64,000 bases of DNA, from positions 1 through 64,000 of the forward strand of contig JAJPHV010000152.1 of assembly GCA_021325095.1 (NCBI GenBank), read 5' to 3'. The position numbers and the translations under genes are program-made. Below the pieces are notes generated by a model. That model saw only the letters and a program-made list of their open reading frames with translations, searched no databases and was not told the origin of the DNA. This DNA is from Chloroflexota bacterium (lineage in GTDB: Bacteria > Chloroflexota > Anaerolineae > Aggregatilineales > UBA2796). Shown here one piece after another: positions 9,719-18,110 of this stretch (its first letter is position 1; the number at the start of each line of letters is the position of its first letter).

Positions 9719-9790
9719 TGTGTTAATCTCCATTCTGAGAGGTGGTGAGATGAGCCGTTTGTTCACTCCACAACCATCGACTAGATCAAC

Positions 9791-10264
9791 TCACGGTTTG
9801 GGCTGTGTAGCCGCAGGGGTCGCGTCTTCGTCGTGATCGTCATCATGCGGTTCTGCCGTCCCGGTTGTTTCGCCCCCACGATCTGCGGGAAGTTTCAACA
9901 GTTCAAATGTCTTGTCTTTGGGAGAACCGATGGCAATAACGGTGAAAAAGCGACCTTCACTCGCCGCAAAAGTGAGCGAGACGGGCTTTTCCGTTAGCGC
10001 ATCTGCCAGCTTGCCCCCCGCGGGGACAAATGCAAAATCCTGGTCCTCCCCTTCCAGAGACAAATACTCGGTGACATCTTTGTACTTCAGCGCTTTCACA
10101 ACAAGCTGACCATTTACATACACGTCAATAGCAGGGAGGTCCAATGAAAGATGCACGAATCGAACGTGTGGTCCACCTTCGTGAGCGGAAGTGTTTACCA
10201 GCGGCAGCAAGATAAGAGCTGACACGCAGAAGGTCAAGAGAATGAGCCACTTGCGCCAGTTCAT
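9791..10264 (-). CDS. DUF4397-domain secreted protein
   Basis: After a signal peptide ending near 'TSAHEGG' the protein has one DUF4397 repeat ('VRFVHLSLDLPAIDVYVNGQ' and the following 'YLSL'). It ends in an Asp/His-rich tail ('PHDDDHDED') that could bind metal. Start chosen at the ATG with AAAGGA nine bases upstream. It is the first of the three minus-strand genes leading to the CopC-CopD-cytochrome c gene, so a copper-related extracellular role is inferred. Confidence 0.75.
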   Translation of the reverse strand: MNWRKWLILLTFCVSALILLPLVNTSAHEGGPHVRFVHLSLDLPAIDVYVNGQLVVKALKYKDVTEYLSLEGEDQDFAFVPAGGKLADALTEKPVSLTFAASEGRFFTVIAIGSPKDKTFELLKLPADRGGETTGTAEPHDDDHDEDATPAATQPKP

Positions 10265-10308
10265 TGAAGGGTTTCCTTTCCTGATAGCAAAAGTTATACA
10301 CGTCCTCA

Positions 10309-10366
10309 AAGCCGCTGTGAGGAGTTGCCAACGAACGAGAACGACAAACTGAAACCACAGCGGCTT
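10309..10366. repeat. 11-bp inverted repeat with 36-base loop
   Basis: AAGCCGCTGTG (10309-10319) and CACAGCGGCTT (10356-10366) pair perfectly. It lies in the leader of the DUF4397 gene and behind the gene at 10420. It could be a terminator without a clear U tract, an mRNA leader structure or a protein site. Confidence 0.5.
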
Positions 10367-10419
10367 ACGTCACCGCCCGTTGATATATGGGGTTTTTCAT
10401 GTACCGATGGCGTGTGCAG

Positions 10420-10914
10420 TTATGCAGTACGGGGAGGCTGGTCTGGAGGAGGTAAAGGGATTTGGAGGGGCCAAACGATCTCAGTTGCAGGTCGTCGTTG
10501 ACCCTCGTCCAGAGATGAAAAGAAAAACCAACTCGGGACGAGGCCACAGGCAGCCCACAACGCTGATGAACGTGGGGGCGCGCTATGGTTGCCTTGACTG
10601 CATACCGTTCCCTGTCCCTCAGCGCCGTTCTCTGTGTGATCGGTGTGCTGTTCCATATCAAGCCAAGTCATCACGCCGTGTTGAGGGCAGAGGACAGGAG
10701 CCGTTCCTGCCAGCCAGAACACCAGAAACGCTACAAACTGGCGGTAACATAGCGCGCCAAAGGCTCGGGCCAGGCTTTCGGATATTTGAGGGGAGGGAGC
10801 CGTTAGATCTTCCATGCTATAATTATAATGCAAAGGCGCGCTTATCTCTGGAAGATGCTTCACCAAGGTCGCCTGACGAAATATGCATTGGAAACGGCGA
10901 AGGAGTTTTGACAA
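10420..10914 (-). CDS. Second member of the small Cys/His secreted family
   Basis: Paralogue of the protein at 5694-6083: it has a hydrophobic segment ending 'FWLAGTAPVLCPQHG', a His-rich 'EQHTDHTENG' stretch, further Cys residues and the tail 'WPLQIPLPPPDQPP'. Function unknown; metal binding is plausible. The start could be the first ATG or the internal ATG at 10815, which is preceded by a TATAATTATAGC run resembling a -10 box, so a leaderless or short-leader start is possible. Divergent from the ArsR-type regulator, which may control it. Confidence 0.55.
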   Translation of the reverse strand: MSKLLRRFQCIFRQATLVKHLPEISAPLHYNYSMEDLTAPSPQISESLARAFGALCYRQFVAFLVFWLAGTAPVLCPQHGVMTWLDMEQHTDHTENGAEGQGTVCSQGNHSAPPRSSALWAACGLVPSWFFFSSLDEGQRRPATEIVWPLQIPLPPPDQPPRTA

Positions 10915-10930
10915 AAACAGCGGATAGAAT

Positions 10931-10949
10931 TAATATCTGATCATCTTTT
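10931..10949. promoter_or_regulatory. Candidate ArsR/SmtB operator
   Basis: TAATATCTGATCATCTTTT is an imperfect palindrome centred on TGATCA with A/T-rich arms, in the divergent gap just upstream of the ArsR-type gene. The layout resembles SmtB-family 12-2-12 operators. This is a visual match only. Confidence 0.35.
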
Positions 10950-10973
10950 CATGGTTTTTACAGGCGTTGGACT

Positions 10974-11297
10974 ATGCTGGGACCTGATCTGGATGTATCT
11001 TCCGCGTTCGTCATTGATACTGACACGGCAAATCGCCTGGCGGAAATCTTCGCAGCGATGGCTGATCCCAATCGCTTGAGAATTATTTCGGCACTCGCTC
11101 ACCGCGAGCTAAGTGTGGGTGAATTGACCAAACTGGTAGCGATGACGGAATCAGCTACCTCTCATCAACTGCGCCTGCTACGCCACATGCGCATCGTGCG
11201 CACTCGCAAGGCGGGCCGGCAGGTGTTCTATTCTCTTGATGATGAACACATCCATGATTTGCTAGATCGAGGTGTCGCCCACGTACAGCATCAGTAA
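10974..11297 (+). CDS. ArsR/SmtB-family metal-responsive repressor
   Basis: A 107-residue winged-helix repressor ('ADPNRLRIISALAHRELSVGEL', recognition helix 'TESATSHQLRLLRHMRIV'). Its C-terminal helix carries Asp, His, His and His at relative spacing 0, 2, 13 and 16 ('DEHIHDLLDRGVAHVQH'). This is the spacing of the alpha-5 zinc site of SmtB (D104, H106, H117, E120), with His for the last Glu. No alpha-3N Cys box. It is therefore predicted to sense zinc or a similar borderline ion. It faces the Cys/His-protein gene, and autoregulation plus control of that gene is likely. No strong ribosome site before the ATG. Confidence 0.85.
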   Translation: MLGPDLDVSSAFVIDTDTANRLAEIFAAMADPNRLRIISALAHRELSVGELTKLVAMTESATSHQLRLLRHMRIVRTRKAGRQVFYSLDDEHIHDLLDRGVAHVQHQ

Positions 11298-11479
11298 TAA
11301 CCATGTATTCCCTTATTGAGAGCGCTTTTGTGCGGCTACTCCCGCTGCAAATCTTAATGGATCTCACCCTCGATAGGCTGCCTTTTCCGAGACCGCGCGG
11401 CAGTAAAGGTTCAAATTTAGTAATGGCGGACGGTGAATCATTCGCGTAATGGCGCAAGCGCCAACGTCCTGCACGCAAG

Positions 11480-12499
11480 TTACTTGTTCTTTTGAGTCTC
11501 GACAGCCAATGTCCGCAAATAATCCACGAGTGCCCAGGTCTCTTCGAGCGTAAAAACCGTTCCGAAGTTTGGCATATCTGTGCCCATGCCGCCACGTCGA
11601 ATCTTGGCATACGATACATCATCACGCATGATGAACATGTGTGACGGATCGGAGAAGACAGCGGGCGGTTTCACCGTCAGGTTCGCCATCGGGCCTTTGC
11701 CGTCGCCTGTTTGACCATGACAGGCTGCGCAATTCTTATCGTATAGCGAAGCTGCACTCGCCAATGTCGCTCGTGAGGCGTTTCTGGTCCATAGATAAGC
11801 GATCACGTCGGCTGCAGCAGCTTTGGAGATCGCGGGGTTAGCAATGGTGAGAAGTTCCAATCCCTGCGCGGGTGTGTGGGAGCGCCGCCACGTGGCCGTG
11901 TTTAAGTTGGATGGAATATTGAATCGGCTGGAGATTTCTGACCCCCGAAAGGCCGAAGGGCGCGAGTCAAAAGTTAGCGGCGGCATCGGCGGTCCGTCCA
12001 TATCGCTCATACCACTGCTTGTATGGTCGGCATCGATATTGATACCCTCTGCATTCAGTGCTTCGATCACCGGGTCGCGCTGCGGGGTAGGCGCGATACC
12101 GGAGGGATCGTTCACTTCGAGAACGCCGCGCATTCGCCAGTGATTTGGGCTGCACCAGGTATTGCAGTAAAACGTATACGTCCCCGCCCGGTCAAATGTC
12201 AGAGTTACTTCCTTGACATGACCCGGATCGACGTGTCCCAGGTCAATCCCCAAACCTGGGCCAATGGCGATGCCATGCGTCACATCCACCGAACTGAAAC
12301 GCAGCGTGACGGTTTCGCCCGCCTCCACCTTGAACGCACTCGGCTGGAAGCCACCCGCTTCGGGTATAGCCGCAATGATGTCGATTACGCGCGTCGGTGA
12401 GAGTGCAGGTCGCAACCAGCGCTGATAACTCAGGATCGCCACAGGTAGTCCCGCGAGAATGAGCAAGGTGATAATCAGGGCAGTCCGCTCTCGCCGCAT
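11480..12499 (-). CDS. CuA-type cupredoxin fused to cytochrome c
   Basis: An N-terminal membrane anchor (about 8-26) is followed by a cupredoxin domain with a complete CuA site: H75, then C112-x3-C116-x3-H120-x2-M123. After a Met/Pro-rich linker comes a cytochrome c domain with C257-x2-C260-H261 and a likely axial Met in 'GTDMPNFG'. CuA domains are known in cytochrome oxidase subunit II and nitrous oxide reductase, but neither a subunit I nor a CuZ domain is present here. Last gene of the five-gene operon running from the PCYCGC protein. An electron-transfer role is likely; the partner oxidase or reductase is not in the window. Confidence 0.85.
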   Translation of the reverse strand: MRRERTALIITLLILAGLPVAILSYQRWLRPALSPTRVIDIIAAIPEAGGFQPSAFKVEAGETVTLRFSSVDVTHGIAIGPGLGIDLGHVDPGHVKEVTLTFDRAGTYTFYCNTWCSPNHWRMRGVLEVNDPSGIAPTPQRDPVIEALNAEGINIDADHTSSGMSDMDGPPMPPLTFDSRPSAFRGSEISSRFNIPSNLNTATWRRSHTPAQGLELLTIANPAISKAAAADVIAYLWTRNASRATLASAASLYDKNCAACHGQTGDGKGPMANLTVKPPAVFSDPSHMFIMRDDVSYAKIRRGGMGTDMPNFGTVFTLEETWALVDYLRTLAVETQKNK

Positions 12500-12505
12500 G
12501 AGCCT

Positions 12506-13888
12506 CTAACCTATGTATAATCGCAAAAACACGAAGGTTATCGCCGTCATAAATCCGCTGACCGGTAACATGGCTAGGTATGCCTGGCGATGACCGCTGC
12601 TGTTCTGGCGGGCAATTCGATAGGCGATGTGGATGGCGAAGAGCAGCCCGGCAATCAGCGCCCCCACCTGCAGGAACGGGATCAGCGTCGGCCAGAGCGG
12701 TGTCCAGGGTACGTTGGCTGTGCCGAACAGGTTCCAGTCCCAACCAAATGGGTCGGAGAGGACGCCAAGCGCGTAACTGCCGTTGACCAGGACAAAGCCG
12801 AAGCTGAAAGCGATCCACGCCGCCAGGCCGAGTGGGATCAGCGCATAAGCAAAATCGACGAACAAGCGACCTAATGAGACGGGTTGACCTACTAAATGCC
12901 TAGCGAGGGCTGTCGTTAGCCAGAAAAGGCCGGGCAGCACCACAAGATTGACGACCAGGAATCCAATCGCATACAGCCCCCAATGCGGTAGGGTATCCAT
13001 GTTGGCCCACTGCTTGATCCAGCTCCAGGGGCCAAGCAGCACTCCCGAATACAGCAGCGCGCAGCCCAACATGATAAAGGCTTTATAGGCTTCGTCCAGC
13101 TGACGTTCTTTGGCGACCAGCAGATCGCTGCCAAAGGGCCGCAGATTAATGACGACGTTGTTCTTGGGACAGGTCTTAAGGCATTCCAGGCACATGCCGC
13201 AGTAGTTGTTGCGCGCCAGATTGCCCGGAAAGACCATCCAGGGGCAACTGTAACCGCGTTCATTACCCGTAATGCAATCCTTCGTCGCATGTGTGGCACA
13301 GAGTTGCGGGTCGCTCACCCGCAGTTCGATGGGCGCAACGAGTGAATACAGGCCAATGAATCCGCCAACGGGGCACACGTAGCGGCAAAAGATGCGGTTT
13401 TCGTACAGCAGGCTGAGTACCACACCAATCATCATGAACGTCAGCAGCAGCCAGGCGCTGACGTTTGGCCGGGTCAGGATGACAGCGCTGAAGATCGCCA
13501 CACCCAAAAACCCGAAGTTCTGAAGCCACATATTCTTGAGGCGACGCGGCCAGCGCCAGCGCCGTGTCCGCAGGCGACCCGGCGTGCGGTTGACAATGCC
13601 CCGCCGCTGTAGCCACTCGCCCGGAGCCGGGATGGGACAGATCGTACACCACGTTCGCCCCAAGAATGGTACCAGGAGGAGGATGAGCAGCGCCCACCAT
13701 ACAATCCAGACGAAGATGATCCCGAAGTTGCGGCTGCCCGCTGGCGTGCCGAACAATCCGCTCAGGATCGCCAGCGTAAAGACAAACAACGTGATGAGCA
13801 TTAGGGCGGGCTGAAAAACACGTGACTTCAGCGTATTTTTCAGGAAGGGTATCCGGTGCAACAGGTTGATGCGCCGTTGGCCGAGCAT
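12506..13888 (-). CDS. NosR/NapH-type polytopic Fe-S protein
   Basis: A membrane ferredoxin of 460 residues with several helices. It has two Cys pairs of the NapH/NosR type (C81-x2-C84-P and C168-x3-C172-P) and a 4Fe-4S motif C230-x2-C233-x2-C236-x3-C240-P. Proteins of this type pass electrons from the quinone pool to periplasmic or extracellular acceptors, or support copper-site assembly (NosR, CcoG). The gap to the neighbours is one base upstream and six downstream, so it is tightly co-expressed with the two CuA proteins, which are likely partners. Confidence 0.85.
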   Translation of the reverse strand: MLGQRRINLLHRIPFLKNTLKSRVFQPALMLITLFVFTLAILSGLFGTPAGSRNFGIIFVWIVWWALLILLLVPFLGRTWCTICPIPAPGEWLQRRGIVNRTPGRLRTRRWRWPRRLKNMWLQNFGFLGVAIFSAVILTRPNVSAWLLLTFMMIGVVLSLLYENRIFCRYVCPVGGFIGLYSLVAPIELRVSDPQLCATHATKDCITGNERGYSCPWMVFPGNLARNNYCGMCLECLKTCPKNNVVINLRPFGSDLLVAKERQLDEAYKAFIMLGCALLYSGVLLGPWSWIKQWANMDTLPHWGLYAIGFLVVNLVVLPGLFWLTTALARHLVGQPVSLGRLFVDFAYALIPLGLAAWIAFSFGFVLVNGSYALGVLSDPFGWDWNLFGTANVPWTPLWPTLIPFLQVGALIAGLLFAIHIAYRIARQNSSGHRQAYLAMLPVSGFMTAITFVFLRLYIG

Positions 13889-13889
13889 A

Positions 13890-14399
13890 CTAAGGTACCC
13901 AGTTCGACAAAATCGTCAGCTGCTTGTCCGGTTCCACCGGATCATTCGTCCGCAAGTGGACACGGAAATTGTGCTTACCATCCATCCCTGCGTGCATCAT
14001 GAAGCTAATGGAGATGGAGGTCGATTGGCCGGGCTTGACTGTTGACGAACCGACGACCGCGCGAGGCGGGCAGCAGCCCTCCACGACTTCAATACGCGGT
14101 TCACCCTGGATTACCAAGTCTTGATCGCCCACATTACGCACATCGAAAACGGTGTTGATGGTCTTGCCAAGTTTAACCTCGCCGTAATCGAACTTTTCCT
14201 GCGACACTGACACACGCGAACCGCCGGTGGCTTCTGGCTTAAAGTTGGAAACCTGATTATTCTTGGTGGAAAGTGAGATCAAGAGTACACTACCTACCAA
14301 CACCAGCCCGCCCAGTATGACCCATAACCATCTGGGGCGTTTCTGAGACACAGATGTGCGATGGGCGCTCCCTTTATGATGTTTCTTATGTTGAGCCAT
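13890..14399 (-). CDS. Membrane-anchored DUF1573-like protein
   Basis: A basic N terminus, one membrane helix (about 25-45) and a beta-sandwich of the DUF1573/ASPM-SPD-2-Hydin type ('KFDYGEVKLGKTINTVFDVRN', shown here to 20 residues less one, then 'LRTNDP'). A Cys-Cys-Pro-Pro segment sits where such domains often carry 'SCGCT'. Start at the ATG with GGAGGAG eight bases upstream. The gene overlaps the 3' end of the CuA cupredoxin gene by 14 bases. An extracellular scaffold or copper-related role is inferred from the operon. Confidence 0.75.
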   Translation of the reverse strand: MAQHKKHHKGSAHRTSVSQKRPRWLWVILGGLVLVGSVLLISLSTKNNQVSNFKPEATGGSRVSVSQEKFDYGEVKLGKTINTVFDVRNVGDQDLVIQGEPRIEVVEGCCPPRAVVGSSTVKPGQSTSISISFMMHAGMDGKHNFRVHLRTNDPVEPDKQLTILSNWVP

Positions 14400-14886
14400 T
14401 GACTGCTCCTCCAAGTGCTGATTGAATTTGCCATTGATAGACCAGGATTCCGGTCAGCGCGACCAGCAGCAGCCCTATCGCGCGCCCGAACGGAAGATTC
14501 GGCCCAACCACCAGTTCGCCGATCATGAAGGGATGGAGCGGCCCACAACTGACTGAGCATCGGTAATGGAATTTGCCGGGCTGGTCAGCCATAAAAGTGA
14601 TTTGCTTCGTCAGCCCCGGCTCGACTCGCTGTTCGATCCCGTAGCCGTCCAGGTAGAAGCCGTGAACGACATCGGATGCGGTGAGGTCGATCACGAGTCG
14701 ATCTCCCTGGTTCACCTCGATCCGGCCCGGTGCATACTCGAATTGCGTTGCGTTCAGCGTAATGTGACGGGTGACTGGCTTCTGTAATGCCGGGATAGGC
14801 ACAACCACGACTGCCAAGGCAAGTAGAACGAAGGAAACTGCTACGACAAGAATACGTCGGGAGTCTGGGAACCGCGTTCGAGGCAT
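14386..14886 (-). CDS. CuA-type cupredoxin membrane protein
   Basis: A membrane anchor (about 11-30) is followed by a cupredoxin domain with H75 and the CuA loop C110-x3-C114-x3-H118-x2-M121, and a C-terminal helix (about 130-155). It is a second, shorter CuA protein in the same operon as the CuA-cytochrome c fusion. I start at the ATG five bases after the PCYCGC stop, which has AGGATTGAAG upstream; longer readings overlap that gene. Most like cytochrome oxidase subunit II in its metal site but without oxidase neighbours. Confidence 0.85.
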   Translation of the reverse strand: MPRTRFPDSRRILVVAVSFVLLALAVVVVPIPALQKPVTRHITLNATQFEYAPGRIEVNQGDRLVIDLTASDVVHGFYLDGYGIEQRVEPGLTKQITFMADQPGKFHYRCSVSCGPLHPFMIGELVVGPNLPFGRAIGLLLVALTGILVYQWQIQSALGGAVNGST

Positions 14887-14891
14887 GAACT

Positions 14892-15341
14892 TCAATCCTG
14901 CGGCAGCAGCGTGTTGGTCGATGGCCCAAACGAACTGTACTGGGCGTCGATATAGGCCCGAATTTGCTTCGATGACTGCCCTTCGTTCTTCAAGCGCATG
15001 ACATCCTTCGTAATGTCCACGCAGATACCACACCCGGCGGCGTGGTTATCAAATGTGATGCGGCCATCGGCTGCGATGTCCTTGATGTAGCAGCTCCGAT
15101 TGCTGGTATGGCCCATCTTGCCACAGCCACAATAGCACGGGTACTTGGCAAGCTCATCGGGATGCAGCGCCGCATATTGGTAGGCTTCTTTGACGGCGGG
15201 TGGAGCGTCTCTGACGAAATCGGGCAGGTTGAGGTCTGAGACCTGGGCTGTCGAACTGGCTGCGCTACAACCGGATACGATGAGTATCATCAGGCCCAGA
15301 ATGAAAGAGGGGAGCTTTGGAAGGGATCGGCTGGTGGTCAT
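14892..15341 (-). CDS. PCYCGC-motif lipoprotein
   Basis: The lipobox 'LIVSGCS' follows a hydrophobic signal. The mature part has the diagnostic 'YPCYCGCGKMGH' segment, further Cys residues in 'NRSCYIKD' and 'AAGCGICVDI', and a helical tail. PCYCGC proteins are small extracellular Cys-rich proteins of unknown detailed function, often next to copper or oxidase genes. The first gene of the five-gene CuA operon; the Fur-like box lies 24 bases upstream of its ATG. Confidence 0.85.
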   Translation of the reverse strand: MTTSRSLPKLPSFILGLMILIVSGCSAASSTAQVSDLNLPDFVRDAPPAVKEAYQYAALHPDELAKYPCYCGCGKMGHTSNRSCYIKDIAADGRITFDNHAAGCGICVDITKDVMRLKNEGQSSKQIRAYIDAQYSSFGPSTNTLLPQD

Positions 15342-15364
15342 AACGGTGTTTCCCGTCAGCAATT

Positions 15365-15383
15365 GCGAATGATATTCATTATC
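15365..15383. promoter_or_regulatory. Fur-like box between divergent operons
   Basis: GCGAATGATATTCATTATC matches 16 of 19 positions of the classic Fur box GATAATGATAATCATTATC. It lies between the CuA operon and the P-type ATPase and could serve either. Whether a Fur-family regulator (Fur, Zur, Mur or PerR) binds it here is inference. Confidence 0.5.
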
Positions 15384-15637
15384 AATACGGATAGGGGTGG
15401 CGTGTCAGTGTAGTCTGACCTGTTTGTCCTTGAGGAATGTCACGGAGTGGGTAACGTTGTCTGCACACAATGATTGCCCGAATGCCGCCACGTCGGCAAA
15501 GATGTCATGAGTGGAGCATAGCGAGGAATTCGACTCAAGGACACCCGCCATTTGGCCTGTTTTTTTACCTGGATGGAAAGGGGACAATAAGCCATTCACT
15601 CTAATTAGCAGGTTTAACAGAGTTGAAGGAGGTCATC

Positions 15638-18079
15638 ATGGCCGAGGCGTTGATCCAGGTCGATGGGTTACTCACTGTGCATTGCGCCCGAAATGTGGAG
15701 GCTGCTTTGAAGCGCTTGCCGGGTGTGCATCAGGTCGATGCCAATTACCTGAATAGCACGGCAACCGTTCACTACGATGGGCAGCAGGTTTCATTGGAAC
15801 AACTTCAGGCGGCAGTTCGTGACTGCGGCTACATCTGTGGAGGTGGGGCGACGCATATGCAGCCCAAAAGTGCGGCGGCGACCCACGTTGGCGGGCATGA
15901 TGGACATCATAGCCACGCTGCTACGGTTACAGAGCATTCCTCAATGGAGATGGCGGGTCATGCCATGCCTGGTATGGATGCTCACGCGGGACATGTGACG
16001 GGACACGCCGTGGAACGTTCCACCCCCGCCGAACATGAAACGCACGCTGGGCATGACATGGATGCCCACGCGATGATGGGCCACGCGGGAATGTCGGCAG
16101 ATGACATGGCGCGCGATATGCGCAACCGGTTCCTGGTGTCGCTCGTGTTCACCGTCCCGATTTTTGTCACGTCACATTTGGCTGAACTGTTTGGCCTGAT
16201 GATCCCGCCACCGTTTGGGTTATCTGTATCGGTCTTCGGTTTTCTGCTGGCAACGCCAGTCGTCCTCTACGGCGCGTGGCCGTTCTTTGTGGGGGCGCGC
16301 AATGCGCTACGGCAACGAGTGCTGAATATGAGTGTGCTGGTCAGCATCAGCGTGCTAACCGCTTACATCTTCAGCGTCGGCGCGACGTTTATCTTTCGGG
16401 CCGAAACATTTTATGAAGCCGCCGCTATGCTCACGACCTTTGTCCTGTTTGGTCACTGGATGGAGATGCGCTCACGGGCCGGGACCAACCAGGCTATCGA
16501 GAAACTGGTCAAACTCTCACCACCAACGGCCCGCGTTGAACGGGACGGCCAGGAAGTCGAAATGCCGACGGATCAGGTGCAGGTTGGCGATGTGCTGGTC
16601 ATCCGGCCTGGGGATCGCATCCCGGTGGACGGCGAGGTGATCGAAGGGCATTCGACGGTGAACGAAAGCATGATCACTGGCGAAAGCCAGCCTGTCACGA
16701 AGAAGCCAGGGGACATTGTCATCGGGGCGACCATTAACCAGGTCGGCAGTTTCAAGGCGAAAGCGACCCGCGTAGGCGCCGATACGACGCTCAGTCAGAT
16801 CGTGAAACTGGTGCAGATGGCGCAGAACTCCAAAGCGCCTGCCCAGCGCCTGGCCGATCAGGCCGCGCAATACCTGGTGCTGGTGGCCGTCATCGGCGGA
16901 TTACTGACGTTCGCCTACTGGTTCCTGCTGCGCCAGCAGCCCATCGTGACGGCGCTTACGTTTGCGATTACCGTCGTGGTCATCACCTGCCCGGATGCGC
17001 TAGGCCTGGCGACGCCAACCGCTGTCGCTGTCGGCACAGGAATGGGCGCAGAAAACGGCATCCTCTACAAGAATGCCGAAGCACTGGAAGCGCCGGCGAA
17101 GATCAATGCTGTCATCTTCGACAAGACCGGCACGCTGACTCGCGGTGAACCGGAGGTCGTGGAAATCATCCCGGACACCGGGCGCATGAGCCAGAGCAGT
17201 CTGCTCCAACTGGCCGCTGCCGCTGAGTCGGGTAGTGAGCACCCACTGGCGCAAGCTGTTATAAAGGCAGCACAGACCCAAGAGCTAGACGTTCCCACCG
17301 CTGTGGATTTCGAGGCCGTGCCGGGTCATGGTTTACAGGCGACTGTAGACAGCCGCACGGTGCTGATCGGCAACCGCAAACTGATGCTGGATCACCAGGT
17401 CAGCGCGGATGGGTTGTTTGCTCAGGCTGACTCCCTGTCGGGCGGTGGCCGAACCGTCATTTACGTTGCAGTGGATGGGCAAGCTGCCGGAATTATCGCC
17501 ATTGCCGACCAAGTACGTTCCGGGGCCAAAGAAGCCATTAAGTCGCTGCAAGACCTGGGCATTGAGGTTGCCATGCTCACTGGCGATAACCGGGCGACGG
17601 CGCAGCGCATTGCCGACGAACTGGGGATCAAGACGGTGTTCGCCGAGGTGCTGCCAGAGCAAAAAGCCAGCAAAGTCAAGGAACTCCAGAGCCAGGGTAA
17701 GGTCGTAGCAATGGTTGGGGACGGCATCAACGACGCACCTGCGCTGGCGCAGGCGGACGTGGGGATTGCCATTGGCGCGGGGACGGATGTTGCCGTCGAG
17801 ACCGCCGACGTGGTTCTGATGAAAAGCGATCCCTTCGACGTGGTCGGTACGGTGGAATTGAGCCGGGCCACCTTGAACAAAATGCGGCAGAACTTGCTCT
17901 GGGCCGTTGGCTACAACATGCTGGCGATACCGATTGCAGCGGGCCTGTTCGCAGATCGCGGCTTTGTGTTGCGGCCTGAAATCGGAGCGCTGGCAATGTC
18001 CGGATCGTCCATCATTGTGGCTGTAAACGCCGTTCTGCTGCGAAGGGCGCGCACCCCACACCTGCGCCGGAAGGCGTAG
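15638..18079 (+). CDS. P1B-type heavy-metal ATPase with CPD motif and His-rich linker
   Basis: Metal-exporting ATPase of 813 residues. A heavy-metal-associated fold at residues 1-70 has lost the first Cys of its CxxC (T13-x2-C16). A His/Met-rich linker of about 70 residues follows. The ATPase core has TGES, the phosphorylation site DKTGT (D495), 'SEHPLAQAV' and 'GDGINDAPAL'. The transport motif in helix 6 is C451-P452-D453, not the CPC of CopA. The His-rich linker and non-CPC motif point to a CopB-like or broad-specificity exporter. The ATG has AAGGAGG in ideal position. Divergent from the CuA operon across the Fur-like box. Confidence 0.9.
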   Translation: MAEALIQVDGLLTVHCARNVEAALKRLPGVHQVDANYLNSTATVHYDGQQVSLEQLQAAVRDCGYICGGGATHMQPKSAAATHVGGHDGHHSHAATVTEHSSMEMAGHAMPGMDAHAGHVTGHAVERSTPAEHETHAGHDMDAHAMMGHAGMSADDMARDMRNRFLVSLVFTVPIFVTSHLAELFGLMIPPPFGLSVSVFGFLLATPVVLYGAWPFFVGARNALRQRVLNMSVLVSISVLTAYIFSVGATFIFRAETFYEAAAMLTTFVLFGHWMEMRSRAGTNQAIEKLVKLSPPTARVERDGQEVEMPTDQVQVGDVLVIRPGDRIPVDGEVIEGHSTVNESMITGESQPVTKKPGDIVIGATINQVGSFKAKATRVGADTTLSQIVKLVQMAQNSKAPAQRLADQAAQYLVLVAVIGGLLTFAYWFLLRQQPIVTALTFAITVVVITCPDALGLATPTAVAVGTGMGAENGILYKNAEALEAPAKINAVIFDKTGTLTRGEPEVVEIIPDTGRMSQSSLLQLAAAAESGSEHPLAQAVIKAAQTQELDVPTAVDFEAVPGHGLQATVDSRTVLIGNRKLMLDHQVSADGLFAQADSLSGGGRTVIYVAVDGQAAGIIAIADQVRSGAKEAIKSLQDLGIEVAMLTGDNRATAQRIADELGIKTVFAEVLPEQKASKVKELQSQGKVVAMVGDGINDAPALAQADVGIAIGAGTDVAVETADVVLMKSDPFDVVGTVELSRATLNKMRQNLLWAVGYNMLAIPIAAGLFADRGFVLRPEIGALAMSGSSIIVAVNAVLLRRARTPHLRRKA

Positions 18080-18110
18080 CGGGAGCCAGTGCCTTTCTGA
18101 ATAACCAACC

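Noticed and set aside
11480-14886. Complete cytochrome c oxidase or nitrous oxide reductase operon
   Set aside because: CuA sites are present, but no subunit I histidine pattern or CuZ domain is found in the window.
17333-18061. Long minus-strand open frame inside the P-type ATPase
   Set aside because: Shadow of a strongly coding plus-strand gene with all family motifs.
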